From positions 5,704,001-5,768,000 of the forward strand of contig NC_049562.1 of NCBI RefSeq assembly GCF_013368755.1: DNA of 64,000 nt, given 5' to 3'. The DNA is from Talaromyces rugulosus (lineage: Eukaryota; Ascomycota; Eurotiomycetes; Eurotiales; Trichocomaceae). The translations under genes and the position numbers were made by a program. Under the pieces are notes generated by a model. The model searched no databases. It saw only the letters and a list, made by a program, of their open reading frames with translations, and was not told the DNA's origin. The stretch's first letter is position 1. The number at the start of each line of letters is the position of its first letter. Shown here one piece after another: positions 1 to 11,584 of the stretch.

Positions 1-751
1 TATTTTTCGGCACCATTCTGATACTTGTCGGTACCGGGGATTCGCGACACGCATCCATCAGTGCCGAAGAAATAGAAGTGTAGATATCTGTTGACGACAT
101 TGTTCCCCAATTGCACGGAGTTGCGTCCATTCGTACAGTCACCTGTGGTTTCACAGAAGAGATAGTTTTGCTTGGCCCTATACACGACGTCGTCTTGTAG
201 TCGAAATTGCGTCCTGATATAACAGTATATTTATCGCACGCTATCACGTTCCAGTCTGAGCGAGTCTGTGTGTATGGGTGTGATGAAGCAGCTGCCGTCA
301 CCGTGACCGTCGCTGGTTTTGAGTGTTTTGGGTGTTTTGACTTGGCAGTAGTATGCGTGGTGATAGCCACCTGTTTGGAAATCTCCTTAGCGAGGCTTAT
401 CAGCTGCTGCAGGTCATAGCCAGGGGGATAATGTGGTCCAATGACTGTGCCAATATTACTTGGCGCTACATTGGGATCGCCTGAGATCTCCGGGCAGCCG
501 GAGAAATGCATGCAATAATGTAGAGATTCAGGTGGAGGAACAGTGGCAATGGCGCTGAGTTCGTCGGAATAGGTACTCTCCAGTATGTTGTAGGTGAAGC
601 TTTCGAGGAACTCGATATAGTCTTGCTTGTTTCTTGTTGTTGGTACAGGTGGTAGATACTCTGAGGTTATAGGAGGTATAGACTGAGCATAGCAATATCC
701 GAGAAAGAGCAAACAGCATGAGAGGATTGACTGGAGTAAAACAGGCTTCAT
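1..751 (-). CDS. Secreted Ser/Thr-rich protein, cut by the left edge
   Basis: An open frame runs leftwards from an ATG at 751 to the window edge without a stop, giving about 250 residues of an incomplete protein. It opens with a clear signal peptide (a short charged start, then a hydrophobic stretch ending near GYCYA) followed by a Pro/Thr-rich segment. The visible body has scattered cysteines (YCMHFSGCPE, IACDK, TSCIGP, PCNWG, DACRE) and a TVTVTAAASSH stretch typical of extracellular or wall-associated fungal proteins. No catalytic motif was recognised and the family is not identified. It is divergent from the metallopeptidase gene that starts at 1386. Introns in the visible part are not needed to keep the frame open. 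The 3' part lies outside the window, so length and any membrane anchor are unknown. Confidence 0.6.
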   Translation of the reverse strand, partial: MKPVLLQSILSCCLLFLGYCYAQSIPPITSEYLPPVPTTRNKQDYIEFLESFTYNILESTYSDELSAIATVPPPESLHYCMHFSGCPEISGDPNVAPSNIGTVIGPHYPPGYDLQQLISLAKEISKQVAITTHTTAKSKHPKHSKPATVTVTAAASSHPYTQTRSDWNVIACDKYTVISGRNFDYKTTSCIGPSKTISSVKPQVTVRMDATPCNWGTMSSTDIYTSISSALMDACRESPVPTSIRMVPKN

Positions 752-1385
752 GGTGGGAAATTCTGAATGCTTTCCTGTATTTGAACTGACAGTGGTAGAA
801 GCAGCAGTCTAAAGAAGACGTCAACTAGTAGATGTCAACTTTTTCATGGTCCGCGTTGTCAATATCTTGTGATGGTCACCAAATGACTCGTTCGTATTAC
901 CACCGTGCCAGCCATGTATCAACCATTATGTAGTCGGAATATAAACATATTCCACTGTGCAACTCGGTTAACAACAACAACAAAGAAAATAATTAGCCAC
1001 CTATATATCAATTGATGTAAATCCCAAGGCCTGGACCCCAATATTGACTACGGTAATGTTTACTGCTTGGGATCTCTTTGTATTCTTGGGGAAGATGAAA
1101 CAGATAGCTCGGAATAAGATGTTTCAAATGCTACAAACTTAATCCCTCGAATTGCAGGAGAGCCTAATTTTTAACATTTATTCCCCGATAGATGGAATTT
1201 CTTTGTGACAGTCGGTTTGCTAGTGATCTATCGGCGGCTTATACTAGACCTTGCATACGTAGGTGGTTTAAAATGGCCGGCTAGGTTTATCATATCAATT
1301 GGTCCTGATATTCCTTCAATTGAGTGGATTGATCTATATATGACTGTCCTGGTTTTCTATATGTTATAGTGTATTTTGATCCGAT
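752..1385. promoter_or_regulatory. Divergent intergenic promoter region
   Basis: AT-rich spacer between the starts of two divergently oriented genes for secreted proteins. It presumably carries both promoters. A CA-rich run (about 972-984) was noted. No RNA gene or convincing ORF was seen. Confidence 0.35.
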
Positions 1386-3010
1386 ATGGTGGCTATACAC
1401 CAGGCATTCTTCGTTTTAATATTCTTAGCCACGATCACACATGGACTTCCACCGAGAATCTTGGCCGCGAGGGACACGGACCTTTCGAAAAGGGCATATA
1501 AATGGTACAACTACTGCCCACCCATATATTACGACTTAGTCGAGCGTACCTTTTCGAATTCGATCAGAATTGTTAGTCCAAGTATTCTGCCGTGCTTATC
1601 TGAAGCTACATAGCTAAATGGGTAAATGAGCAAATGACAGATATCGAAAACGGCCACAAAGTTAGGTGATGTACAAACATTTCTGGACTTTCGGCCCGAA
1701 AGACAAGATGCAACTCCCTACGAGCGCGTCATTCTCCAGACATTTGAGGCCATCTATGGCAAGGTGTTGTGGGATCCTACTGAGACGAATCATACGGTCA
1801 ACAACAATGCAGGGTATAGAAGACTCACACGTGTACTGGGTCAGTGTTCCCCTGATAAAGGGTATTTGAAGGCATGTAAAATTTAAACCGAATCTCAGAT
1901 ATGGCAACAAAACTGGCCAGTATTCCTATTGATGCTACGCTCGAGCGCCAACTTTCGGTATTGTGCGACGAGGGGTTTTGGGAATACAAGTTCAGTATTG
2001 CTGCAGAGAGCGCTGGTATGAGGTTCCAATATCTTACAAGCACATTTTTGGTATACTTTTTTAGGGACTTACTAAAGTGGTGGTAGATTATTACCTGGAT
2101 ACTCGGCCAGCAGGCTATGGTGGTGGCAGATTGATGAAACTGACCGGCTCGTCATGCGTTGGCCAAACCTTGGCCTACTCATGGTCGAGCGCAACACACT
2201 ACATTGACAATGTCGTACTTTGCCCAGGGTCATTGAAATTTTGGGCTAGCCAACAGAATTCCGGGATTAACGGTTTCCTTCAAGAGGACATCAAGAGTTG
2301 GGGGGGCTATATTTGGACTCTCAGCGTGACGACGCTTCTCTGGAGCGAAGGTACATTTATTCATGAGTTAACGCATGGACAGCATCTATTAGGGCCGGGT
2401 TTGTGGACAAGTACGCTATTAAAAGATACATGGTTTATGTTGTGAATGATTTCTTGCTAACTGTACGAAAAGTGGATTTGCCATGTCCATCCGACCCGGA
2501 GAGTGGTTCTTATGGGTGGAATTGTATTACTGAGCTTGGTGAAAAGAGTCCAGATGACTCTGTACGGAATGCTGGTGAGTTTTGCTTATATTTGGTATGG
2601 ATTCGTCGGCTTATAATGTTGTTTAGACAGTTTCGCCTATCTTGCAATTGGTGTGTTACTAGACAGAATGTTTTCCAAGTATAATGTGCTAACCTCCAGT
2701 AGCTTTGTATCTGGATAATGCCGATTGGCATAGTGGGTTTGGAGAGCCTATGCCAGGCGGGGGCACCGTTGTCATTCCGCGTCTTCCTAAACCAAGCCCT
2801 ACGCCACAGAATTCGCCAACCCCGACTCCAAAGCCTACACCAAGCCCTACATCAAACCCAACGTCAAGTCCAATGTCAAGCCCAACGTCAAACCCTACGT
2901 CAAGTCCAATGTCAAGCCCTACGTCAAGCCCTACGTCAAACCCTATGTCAAGTCCAACGCCACGGAATTCGCCACGGAATTCGCCAACCCTGACTCCAAA
3001 AGGTTCTTGA
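1386..3010 (+). CDS. Secreted M35-like zinc metallopeptidase with P/S/T repeat tail
   Basis: Multi-exon gene for a secreted zinc protease of the aspzincin type (deuterolysin or lysine-specific metallo-endopeptidase). The start gives a signal peptide (hydrophobic to about residue 20). The zinc motif HELTH is at 2362-2376. After a 62-base intron (2411-2472, branch point TGCTAAC) comes a PESGSYGWNC segment, and splicing then yields NADSFAYLAIVALYL, which resembles the YG...C...NADSYAYFA signature of the family. Estimated exons: 1386 to about 1570, about 1660-1861, 1921-2014, 2078-2410, 2473-2577, 2630-2653 and about 2701-3010; the first two introns are the least certain. The C-terminus is a long Pro/Ser/Thr tail of PxSx units, probably O-glycosylated. 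The third zinc ligand (Asp in typical M35) was not placed with certainty. The zinc motif and intact splice signals argue against a pseudogene. Confidence 0.62.
2842..2958 (+). repeat. Tandem 12-base repeats encoding PxSx tetrapeptides
   Basis: About ten degenerate copies of a 12-base unit (CCNACGTCAAGT type) encode PTSN, PTSS and PMSS in a partly higher-order order (PTSN-PTSS-PMSS twice). They form the C-terminal tail of the metallopeptidase. Units this similar are prone to copy-number change. Confidence 0.8.
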
Positions 3011-4461
3011 GGTGGGTATATATTGAGCAGTATTATATCTCAAGGAAATCTCAGACAAGCGAATAGTCAATTGATGTAAGAACATTATATTTAATCTATA
3101 CTAATAATGTATCAATTGATGCTCTCGGTGATAGACAGTGATCGCCACGCCACTCTACATGTATAAAGTGATACAACCCCGCCACCATCACATGAATAAG
3201 CCGACTAGTCATAAATCAGCCCATTCTGTATTTCAATATTTCTCTCCGATAACCTCGGATTTCTTCTCCAAGTGTCGTTATTTTACATGTAGGTGGCAAG
3301 CCGAAAAGCCGATCAGATGTTTTTCTATGTTGTGCTCGGGGTGCCGGTGTGGGTCTTATTACAAAATAATATACATGCATATATGCCATGATTCTAATAA
3401 TGACAAAAAAAATACGACATACAAAGCCGTTTGCGCAGTTTTACTATGTTGTCAAATGTTGAACATATATCGCGATTGATATTTAAATGTAACGACATAG
3501 GGTATTTCATTGTCTCCAAAAGCGGGGAATTGCTTATGGCTGCATGCAGACAATTAATGCATGCGCAGCCGTTGAGGCGCATCCTTATCAGCACATATTA
3601 GTTATTGACAGAAATGTCGTGCTGCAAAGGGGGGGAACAGTAGCAGTAGGTGTTTTGATGTCGATGTTGCCACTAGGGTAGATAGACTGAGAGCAGATTC
3701 ATATGCTATCTGAATACCTGCGAATAGGATGCCAAAGTATACGAGTATAATAATAACATGTACCGGACATGATCGGGCAAGATATGAGCGCACTATCCGT
3801 TTTCGGCACTGAGCTCAATCACGAGCATGCAACAATAATAACAATGAAATAATAATAATGAAAAAATGATTGTCGATTGCGTGGTGAGTCTATGCAGTCT
3901 AGCCCTGACGTGGCCCCACTGTCACATGCAAATGCGCGAATTGCTTCAACCCAGGATTATCGAATAGTAAATAATAGACCAGAATCATGTGTTTGCTAGT
4001 ATACCACTCTTGGATAAAGACATAAATTGAGTATATGTATATATGTACATGTACATTTTAATCTACAGTCAACAATACCTCAGCGCTTGTAGGTCTGCAG
4101 TCGCGGCGCCTGCAGACGCAAGCAAGGCATTGCCTGATGGTGCACCAAGCGGCCAATAAGAAGAAAAAACCGGAAAATGCCTGTGACATTGGCTATGATT
4201 AGATTTTTCCCTCGCAGAGCTAGTACCAAGTCGTAGTGTCGCAGAGTCGCAGAACAAGTCTTCACATGCCAAAAAGGCGAATCCGGCTGCGATTGGCCGG
4301 GGCGGGGCGTGGCTCGCCTTTTTAAGAGTTCTTATCATTGACGTTGCAGCACATCATCGCTTTTTCTCTCCCTCCTCATTATTCTCTCAACACAACAAAA
4401 AGGGTGTTTTATTCACATACCGCCTGCTCACTCGTCTTATCTATCAGCCACAACTAGCTTG
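3011..4461. other. Intergenic region, 5' part AT-rich
   Basis: About 1.45 kb without a supported gene; short ORFs here show no protein-like composition. The last 250 bases look like the promoter and leader of the perilipin-like gene: a GC box-like run near 4297-4312 (GGGGCGGGGC), an ATTGG (inverted CCAAT) just upstream, and a pyrimidine-rich leader from about 4360. Confidence 0.4.
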
Positions 4462-5083
4462 ATGCCTCACGCAGAACGAGACACTATGGGTGAACCTACA
4501 GTCAACGGCGAGAAGCCCGCTTCGCAATTCCTCTCAGTATGTGACCAGCACTGGTCTTGATCTCTTAATTACAAAACTAACTCGGATGTTGCAGCATCTC
4601 ACCTCGTACCCTGTTGTCTCAGACTCCATCACCACCTTCAAGAACAACAAGTACGGCGCCAAGTCGCTCACCTACGCCGACCAGGGCTACGCCTTTGCAA
4701 AGCCCTACCTGCCCTATCTCTCCGCCCCTTACTCCTACGTCGCTCCCTACGTGGCCAAGGCCGACTCCCTGGGCGACCAAGGGTTGACCCATGTGGACGA
4801 GAGATTCCCCATCGTCAAGGAAGACACCGACAAGATCCGAGGCACCCTCGTCGACACGGCATACTTCCCCGTGCGAGTCGCCGAAGACGCGCGCCAGCAC
4901 CTCTTGGACACCTATGGCGCCGAGTACAAGAAGTGCGGCGGCGCTGGCTACGTCGCCAGCGGCAAGGCCGTGGTGACCACCAGCCTCGTCCTCTCCCAGG
5001 AGTCGCTGGGCTGGCTGAGCACCGCTATCGCGGCCCAGAAGGAGCAAGCCAAAGAAGTCGTCAACGAGAAGGTGAACCATTAA
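4462..5083 (+). CDS. CAP20/MPL1-type fungal perilipin-like lipid droplet protein
   Basis: Two exons, 4462-4536 and 4595-5083, give 187 residues. The 58-base intron has donor GTATGT, branch ACTAAC and acceptor TTGCAG, and joins ...SQFLS to HLTSYPVV in frame. The product resembles CAP20 of Colletotrichum and the perilipin-like MPL1 of Metarhizium: a helical protein with aromatic YLPYLSAPYSYVAPYV repeats, then KADSLGDQGLTHVDERFP and a C-terminal amphipathic helix. Family members coat lipid droplets and are linked to lipid storage and turgor in infection structures of some plant and insect pathogens; here only the homology is seen. No signal peptide or enzyme motif. An uninterrupted ORF begins at 4490 in another phase, but the 4462 start is the one supported by a sensible splice. 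Confidence 0.85.
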
Positions 5084-6129
5084 TACATACATCTTTAATG
5101 TGGAAATTGTCTTGTGTGTGTGGAGCGGAAGATACCAGTAATGATTTTTCTTATTCTTTTCAAAAGCCATTGAATTATGCCACAAGTGGCGCGCGAGGCT
5201 TGTTTTTCTTTTTGCTTTTTCTTTTTCCTTTTCTGTTTTTGCTTGGGTTTACAGCAGGCCGCAATGGATTCATTTGATCTCGCGAAGAACACGAGCGCGG
5301 GGATGTGTTTGATATTATTGTTACGGGATAGACTTATTATTATTCAACTCTTTTCTTTTTCACCTGTCACGATTCGTAAACATGATATCAGCGGGATCCT
5401 CCCGATTAGGAAATCTCATGGAAGAAGAAGCGTCATAGGAGGCGCGCCAAGACTTTATCGATGCTAACCGTGTATGGACTAGCCCGACCGGAAAGCTATG
5501 ACACATAAATATTCCATGTATACTTTTCGCCTGGCCCTACTAGTCTAATACTATACGCCCCTAGACGCCCCTACACAGCCGCGCTATACGCCGTCCTCAC
5601 TGAGGGAATAAGAACTCCCAGCTGAGCCTCAGGCCCCAAAGCCAGGAAATTCGCGCAGGCGATCCGCACATGATCGCGTCTCAAGTGCTAAGCCTCTGCG
5701 ACAAACGACGTCACAGCCAGAGCGTATAGAGCGGCACCACTGTGTCAGCCATCTGCGAGCGACCGCGGGCCAATCACACGGCATGCCGATACAACCGGAA
5801 CGGGTACGAGCTACCTAAACGGGCTAGCGCTGGTTGCCCGACTGGGGCTGTGTATGGCTGCAATTGGCTGCCAAGCTCAGCATAGCTGCCAAACTGGGCC
5901 TTCTCAAGTTCTCAGCCTTCCGCCCCAGGAAATGCCCCCGCAGCGCTAGGCCCGATTGGGGCGGAGAGCGCTGGATTTCCCCGTGTCTAGCGAAGCATAT
6001 AATAATAATAAATACGTACTCCTGCGCTCTTTCCTCCGTTCGCTTCACTCTGTCCATCAACATCCCAACGTCCAACTTGCCATTTATTGCAGAAAACATC
6101 AAGAAGAAATATATATATATATATCAACA
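5084..6129. other. Intergenic region upstream of the stomatin gene
   Basis: Roughly 1 kb with no supported gene. It contains a C+T-rich run with a short poly-T near 5210-5235 and, close to the stomatin start, a leader with an (AT)n run at 6108-6123. Overlapping ORFs on both strands at 5824-6400 are inconsistent with the spliced stomatin model and are treated as chance frames. Confidence 0.4.
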
Positions 6130-7319
6130 ATGTCTGGCCCCTCGGAAATATCCACCAGCGCGACCACCAACGGCAAGACTGCCACCAGACGCCCTGGGAG
6201 CCTTGAGCATCTGGTTCAGGTGCAGCCAGCTCGCGTGGAGGATCTGCAGCCGCGGTATGCTCAGCAGATCCAGCATAGCGACGACAACCCCGATGCGCAT
6301 GGCTGGTACGCTGGTTTCAGTGAGTATTGAGTCTGTGTCACTGTTGATGGTCTCTCCCGCTAACTTGGTGTCTTTGCGCAGTCAGCTCTCTCGGTAGCTG
6401 TGCCGGTTTCCTGGGCGCTGCTGGATGCTGCATCTGTCCGAACCCATTCAAGAATGTCAAGCAGGGAGAAGTTGGATTGATCACGAAATTCGGCCGGTAT
6501 GTACATACAAGAGAAAGGGGAGAAAAAAAAAAAAAAAAAAAAGGACTGTCGCTAATTTCATCTAGATTCGAACGCTCCGTCGACCCCGGCCTGATCAGAG
6601 TGAACCCATTCAGCGAGAAACTGACCACCGTCGACGTCAAGATCCAAATCGTCGAAGTGCCGCGCCAGGTGTGCATGACCAAGGACAACGTCACCCTGAA
6701 CCTGACCTCGGTGATTTACTACCACATCACATCGCCGCACAAGGCCGCCTTTGGCATTGCCGACGTGCGCCAGGCGCTGATGGAGCGCACGCAGACCACG
6801 CTGCGCCACGTAGTCGGCGCGCGCGTGCTACAGGACGTGATTGAGCGCCGCGAGGAGATTGCGCAGTCGATTGGCGAGATCATCGAAGACGTTGCCGCGG
6901 GCTGGGGTGTGCAGGTTGAGTCGATGCTCATCAAGGATATCATCTTCAGCAACGACCTGCAGGACTCGCTGTCCATGGCCGCCCAGTCCAAGCGAATTGG
7001 TGAGAGCAAGGTCATCGCCGCCCGCGCAGAGGTCGAGTCGGCCAAGTTGATGCGCCAGGCTGCCGATATCTTGTCGTCTGCGCCTGCCATGCAGATCCGC
7101 TATCTCGAGGCAATGCAGGCCATGGCAAAGTCCGCCAACAGCAAGGTCATCTTCCTGCCTGCCCCGAACCAGACCGCCATGAACCAGCTCAACCTCGCTG
7201 ATACTGTCGGCGAGGGCCCCAGCAAGTACCAGCAGGGTCCGAGCGGCTTCGATACTGGCAATGAGCAAGATGAAGGCTTCCAGCGTGCCATCAACGCGCG
7301 CGTCGTCGAGAATATTTAA
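6130..7319 (+). CDS. Stomatin-like SPFH/Band 7 membrane protein
   Basis: Three exons, 6130-6319, 6382-6496 and 6566-7319, give 352 residues. Splices keep phase and rebuild LITKFGRFERSVDPGL. A disordered head of about 60 residues is followed by a short hydrophobic, Cys-rich segment (GFLGAAGCCICPNPF, about 72-86), a likely monotopic membrane and palmitoylation site, then the SPFH domain (about 90-260: VPRQVCMTKDNVTLNLTSVIYY, RHVVGARVLQDVIERREEIA) and the stomatin C-terminal segment (RYLEAMQAMAKSANSKVIFLP). Stomatins assemble membrane microdomains; the Aspergillus nidulans relative StoA acts in hyphal tip organisation. Intron 2 carries an A-tract of about 19 bases (6525-6543), which may complicate sequencing. 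Convergent with the PARP-E2 gene. Confidence 0.9.
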
Positions 7320-7598
7320 GGATTCGTTTTACACGAAACACAAGCAAAACCGAACCGAACTTCCCCCAAATTAGTTTACGATTCTCATGTCTTTAATTAT
7401 CGATACCCTTTGTTTCTTGATGGATATCTTGGTTTTTTGCTTTACTCTTGATATCTAACGTTTATTCCACGTCCATTTGCCAATCGAGTTTGCCATATTG
7501 TATTAGGAAATCTTTTATCCCTTAATTTGAATACCTGAATTTCTGATTGGTCAAATAACTCTAAAATTTCTAAACTCAACCCTGATTTATTTCCCCAA
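7320..7598. other. Convergent 3' intergenic spacer
   Basis: AT-rich spacer of about 280 bases between two convergent stop codons. Expected to hold both 3' untranslated regions. No gene seen. Confidence 0.4.
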
Positions 7599-10500
7599 TT
7601 ACCAAGCCATACTATGAAACTCCTTTGGCACTTGCCACCCATGCGCGTGACAAGCCCGCACATATGCGTTCACCGCATCGTGCACACTGTACTCCATCAC
7701 ATTCTGGCCGGTCTGGCCACTTAGTAGACGCGCTGGCTTGGGCTCCGTCGAGCACAAGGCAATGCGAATGGAAACAAGAACGCCCTCGATCGAGCAACTC
7801 GGCAACCAGCCCGAATTCGTCAGCAGCTCCATGCACAGCGCGCCTCCCTGAGTAACGTGCCCACCACCACCGTGGTTGAACTCGAGCAGTCGCGGCCGCA
7901 CAACCCGGACAAAGGGCGGGGACATTGGAAAGTCCTTTGGGAAGCGCATCTCGAGAACAATGCTTTGTATTCTGGCCTTTTGTAAGTCCTGACCGAGTGG
8001 AAGCGTGAGGTCAAACGAGTGCAGCTCGACAATCCATTGGTAAGGATTGTTGATGAGCTGCGGGTCAATATACCACCCAAGTTCGTCTGACGCGTTCCGC
8101 TCTTGCACCTTTAGCGTCTGGAGGAGGTGTTGCTGGAGGGATTTGGTCGCTGTTGTAGTAGCATACGACGGAGGGTCAAGCAGTTTCAGCGACGATTCAG
8201 TCAACTTCCCCGGCTCAAAGTCTGTCACCGGCGTCGTTGGCATTGTCTTCTTCTTCTTTCCAGTGTCAGCTACGCCATCTTCTGTATCCGAAAAGAGCGC
8301 CGCCAGGTCTTCAGCCATCGTCGCCACACTCGCATTATCCCAGTCATCTTCGACGTAGCGGCCCTCATCGACATCGTAAACACGAGAATCGGCTGGCTTT
8401 GGTGCTACTTTCGTTACTGATTTTCGTTTTCTGCCCCTCTTTTTCGTGTCAACCGCGGGTTGCGGCTGTTCAATTGATTCCTGCCCCGGTATAGCTAGAC
8501 CTAGAGCTTGTCGACGACGTTGGTTCAGGGCCGTCATGGGGATATCTATTGGTAAACCAGCGGGCCCATGAGCCATGGACGCTTGCTGTTGTGGCCAAAA
8601 GCCCAATGACTTTGGAGCCTTTTGTGCTTTTGATTCCAATGGCCCAGAAGACGGGAAGTCGCCTGTCGTGTTTTGGGGCCGACAATTAACAAAAAGATAT
8701 CGCGTCTGAATCCACTCAAGGTTCTGGACAACATAGACGCCGCTGCCATGGTATTGGAATTTCTTTGGCATGTTGAGGACTTCATTCAGTGAAAGCGCCG
8801 TGGTCATATGCAACAAGCTGTTCGGCCACTGGCTCCCGTGCCCTTGTGATGAGTAGGTCAACGACGTGGTGAAATTTTGCGCCATATAAACGCCATCTCC
8901 GTGAGCTCGACCGTTTGAAACTTTCTTATACATGAGGCCCTCTCTAATGATCCCGTGCCAGTTGAAAATAGGGCTCCCATGCCACGCGTAAAGTGTTGGG
9001 TATTGAGATGTCGGGACATTGGTCATGATGGCGCGAAAAAACTTTTCCTCCTTGTCGGGGGCGCCTTGGGCAAATCTGAACTGCAAGTACCCATCCATCC
9101 CACTGATCAGGTTGGAATTTTTTGACCGAGCAACTTTCTTGTCTGATATTTCACTGTCCTGCATGATACAAGACCGATTGGACGCGACAATCCATCTGAG
9201 TACGTCGAACGCGGAGGGAGTAATCCTATCCCACGACGCCAGAAGCCTTCTAGAGCTGGCTGGAATGGACTCTAGGAAGCTCTTCATTGCCATGACATCG
9301 GGTAATGTATCCAGAATGTTTTTTATGGCCCGACGCTTGTCCTGGTCCTCTTTTAGGTGGTCAAAGTTATCGTCATATACCACAAATTGGACGACACGGC
9401 CCTCGGCGTTATGTTTCGCTGCCGGCTCTGACTGAGAATCCTGGGCCACGATAGGGGTGCAAAGGTCGACCAGAGGCCAATTACTAGTGTTCTGAACTCG
9501 GCAATGCCAGTCGCCGGTACAGTCGTTTTCGGGGTCCATGATTTGTATCCAGCTACCAGGTCGCAGGAATTGTTCATGCTGGCTATCGGTGGAAATGAGC
9601 AATTGTAAATTGGAAGGGTGCAAGTTCCCTTTGTATGAGCCCTCCCCAATTTTAGGAACCATGACGCCAAGTCCCTCAGGAAAGTCCTCGAGTGTGTTGG
9701 CAGCAGCACTAGCGTAAGTGAAGCTTATGAGCAAGTCAACCACGAAGGGCTGCTGGAGAATCTCCCATTCGACACTATGCCCAATCCCAAGCGCCATGTA
9801 CTGATACAGACACAGGGGCTTTGAGCAAACGTAGGGCTTGAGAGCTTCGAAATTCATGTCCATTTTGCAGTGGCAGACAAGGCAGAATTCTGTGCATTTC
9901 ACAAAGTGTCGCAGGAGGAATTGCATGGTGATTAATGGGAGAGACACCTGGTCGGCGCTGGAGGCGGCACGTAATTGATCTGCTTGGACTATTTCCGGCA
10001 CGGAAGCACCCCAGCCGTCCTGTACCATATAGATATCACTCTCCGTTGGTACGGCGGTTTGTATCATTCCCTGGACGTTGTTGAAAAAGAGTTCCGCTCC
10101 GGACCATGAAAGGGCTAGTTTATGCCTGATTTCCACGATCTTGAGAAATCGTTCATTAAGCAACGCGTCGAGTGGTGTTTCAATGAAAAGAGGGAGTAAC
10201 TTCTGGTGGCGGTCGTCAGATTCACAGACAGGAGGCTCCTGTCGAAGGGCATTATCGGTAGTGTGGCTAAATGCTTGCACGGCCGCTTCCATGCTTGGTT
10301 TGTACGAAGCGCAGAGTCCTACGTGCATTTGGACTAGATGTGTCCGTTTAGCGGCCTCTATTTCCAGCACATAGCTAATGCTGACATATCCATGTGGAAA
10401 GCGCATCAACAAGACCAAGTATTGAGAAGGGTCCACGCCCCATGCCTGCATAGCCTCATCTGACAACCCCAATTTGGCAATCCGGCAAGATATCGACAGA

Positions 10501-11147
10501 AAAATCAGGCCAGTCAAGCTTCCCAGGTAGCCGACTTTGAACCCTGCCGCCTTGACAGCGCGCAGATCAGACTTGAGACATTTCGACTGCTTCATTTGCT
10601 TCATTTCCTGGTGTGTAGGTCCAAAGAACTGTTGGTCCTCGTCAAAGGCATCGTCCTCCCAGGCAGCTTCACTGTCGGATCCCGCGTCTGGGAGACTTTC
10701 ATAATCAGAGTGTTGATCTTCTTCGCCTCGGAGTAATTCCTGGGCGGCGGAAAGAACGCTACCGAATGCATCGCTCACGGTAGTGAAGAGGTCGTGGACA
10801 GGTGCTCCAGCGACAGCCAGTCGGATGGTGTCGAGAACATCCACGACAGCGGGCGGCACAGTGGATGACATGGAGAAAATGAGATATTCGTGAGATTTCG
10901 GGTACTCTGAAAGATCTAGTTACGCTGGGTTAGCGGACTGGGCTAGAACATAAATGATAACGGGCTGCAGCTCACCTGATATGACAGCTTGGAATTCCAG
11001 AGTTGGGTCCGAATGCGAGGGGCTAGAAAAGGAGAAGCATATTGATTCATCGTCATCTCCAAGCTTGATATCGCGGAGACCAGGAAAGGAGGCAGGCGGG
11101 CTGGCCCTGGCCCTCTCCAGGTCTCTGAGGAAGTCTTTCCGCGGCAT
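7599..11147 (-). CDS. PARP-type ADP-ribosyltransferase fused to a UBE2Q-like E2 domain
   Basis: Two exons, 11147-10976 and 10906-7599 (69-base intron), give 1159 residues. The first exon, easily missed because the second has its own ATG at 10871, adds 57 codons (MPRKDFLRDLERAR...) and the splice rebuilds ISEYPKSHEYLIF, an RWD/E2-like beginning. The middle has an acidic region, a Cys/His segment (CLVCHC ... VCSKPLC) and a PARP catalytic domain: His in YAWHGS (about residue 700), Tyr in GDGVYMAQ, and TRYLFVN where polymerising PARPs have Glu. The C-terminus is an E2 fold with GGALCMELLTNSGW (Cys near residue 1082), as in UBE2Q. PARPs with a C-terminal UBC domain are known in fungi. The lack of a clear Glu suggests mono-ADP-ribosylation or loss of activity; ubiquitin transfer by the E2 part is inferred. 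Confidence 0.85.
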
Positions 11148-11584
11148 CTGTGTAGAAAACAAGTCACGACCTGGATCTGAGTTGCTTCTGAGGTGGCCAG
11201 ACAGGAAGACAAAAGGGCCCAGAGCAATGGGAATAGCTAGGCACCAGAGACGTCAGCGATGATCTGGACATGACACGAGCATTTGAGGGCAGTCGACAGT
11301 ATATATGGCTCTTACATCACGATGCGCGGGAGTTTCCGTCCCCAGCCACGAACAGCAAGCGGGCCATGGCGCAAACAGCGACAACTATCTGCGTTTCTTT
11401 GTCTGCTGCACGACGTCTCTGCCTAGGCGGAGGCTGCAGCGTCGACGACGATCTGCCAGCTTAAGAACTAAGCGGGCGGGAAGTGACGGCAGGGCGGGGG
11501 AGAGCTCCACCCGGCGGCAGGCACGAATTGCTGCTGGTTCTATCTAGTCTTTCACTTCTTCCACTCTTCACCTCCAATTCAGCC
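11148..11584. promoter_or_regulatory. Divergent promoter between PARP-E2 and COG7-like genes
   Basis: A 437-base spacer between two divergent starts, with a TATA-like AGTATATATGG near 11297. No gene is supported here; small ORFs overlap the likely leaders. Confidence 0.35.

Noticed and set aside
2077..2445. Metallopeptidase as a pseudogene because the ORFs are broken
   Set aside because: The breaks coincide with GT-AG introns; splicing restores family motifs such as NADSFAYLA.
3138..3793. Short ORFs downstream of the metallopeptidase
   Set aside because: Composition follows the AT-rich spacer and no start context, splice signal or domain supports them.
4619..5185. Minus-strand ORF of 188 codons opposite the perilipin-like gene
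   Set aside because: Exact antisense of a well-supported exon, with Gly/Val-rich composition expected of a mirror frame.
5824..6397. Overlapping ORFs of up to 187 codons before the stomatin gene
   Set aside because: They run through the leader, first exon and first intron of the stomatin gene in other frames.
10920..11162. Separate small gene in front of the PARP-E2 ORF
   Set aside because: It is the first exon of the same gene: the 69-base intron joins it in phase and restores a known N-terminus.
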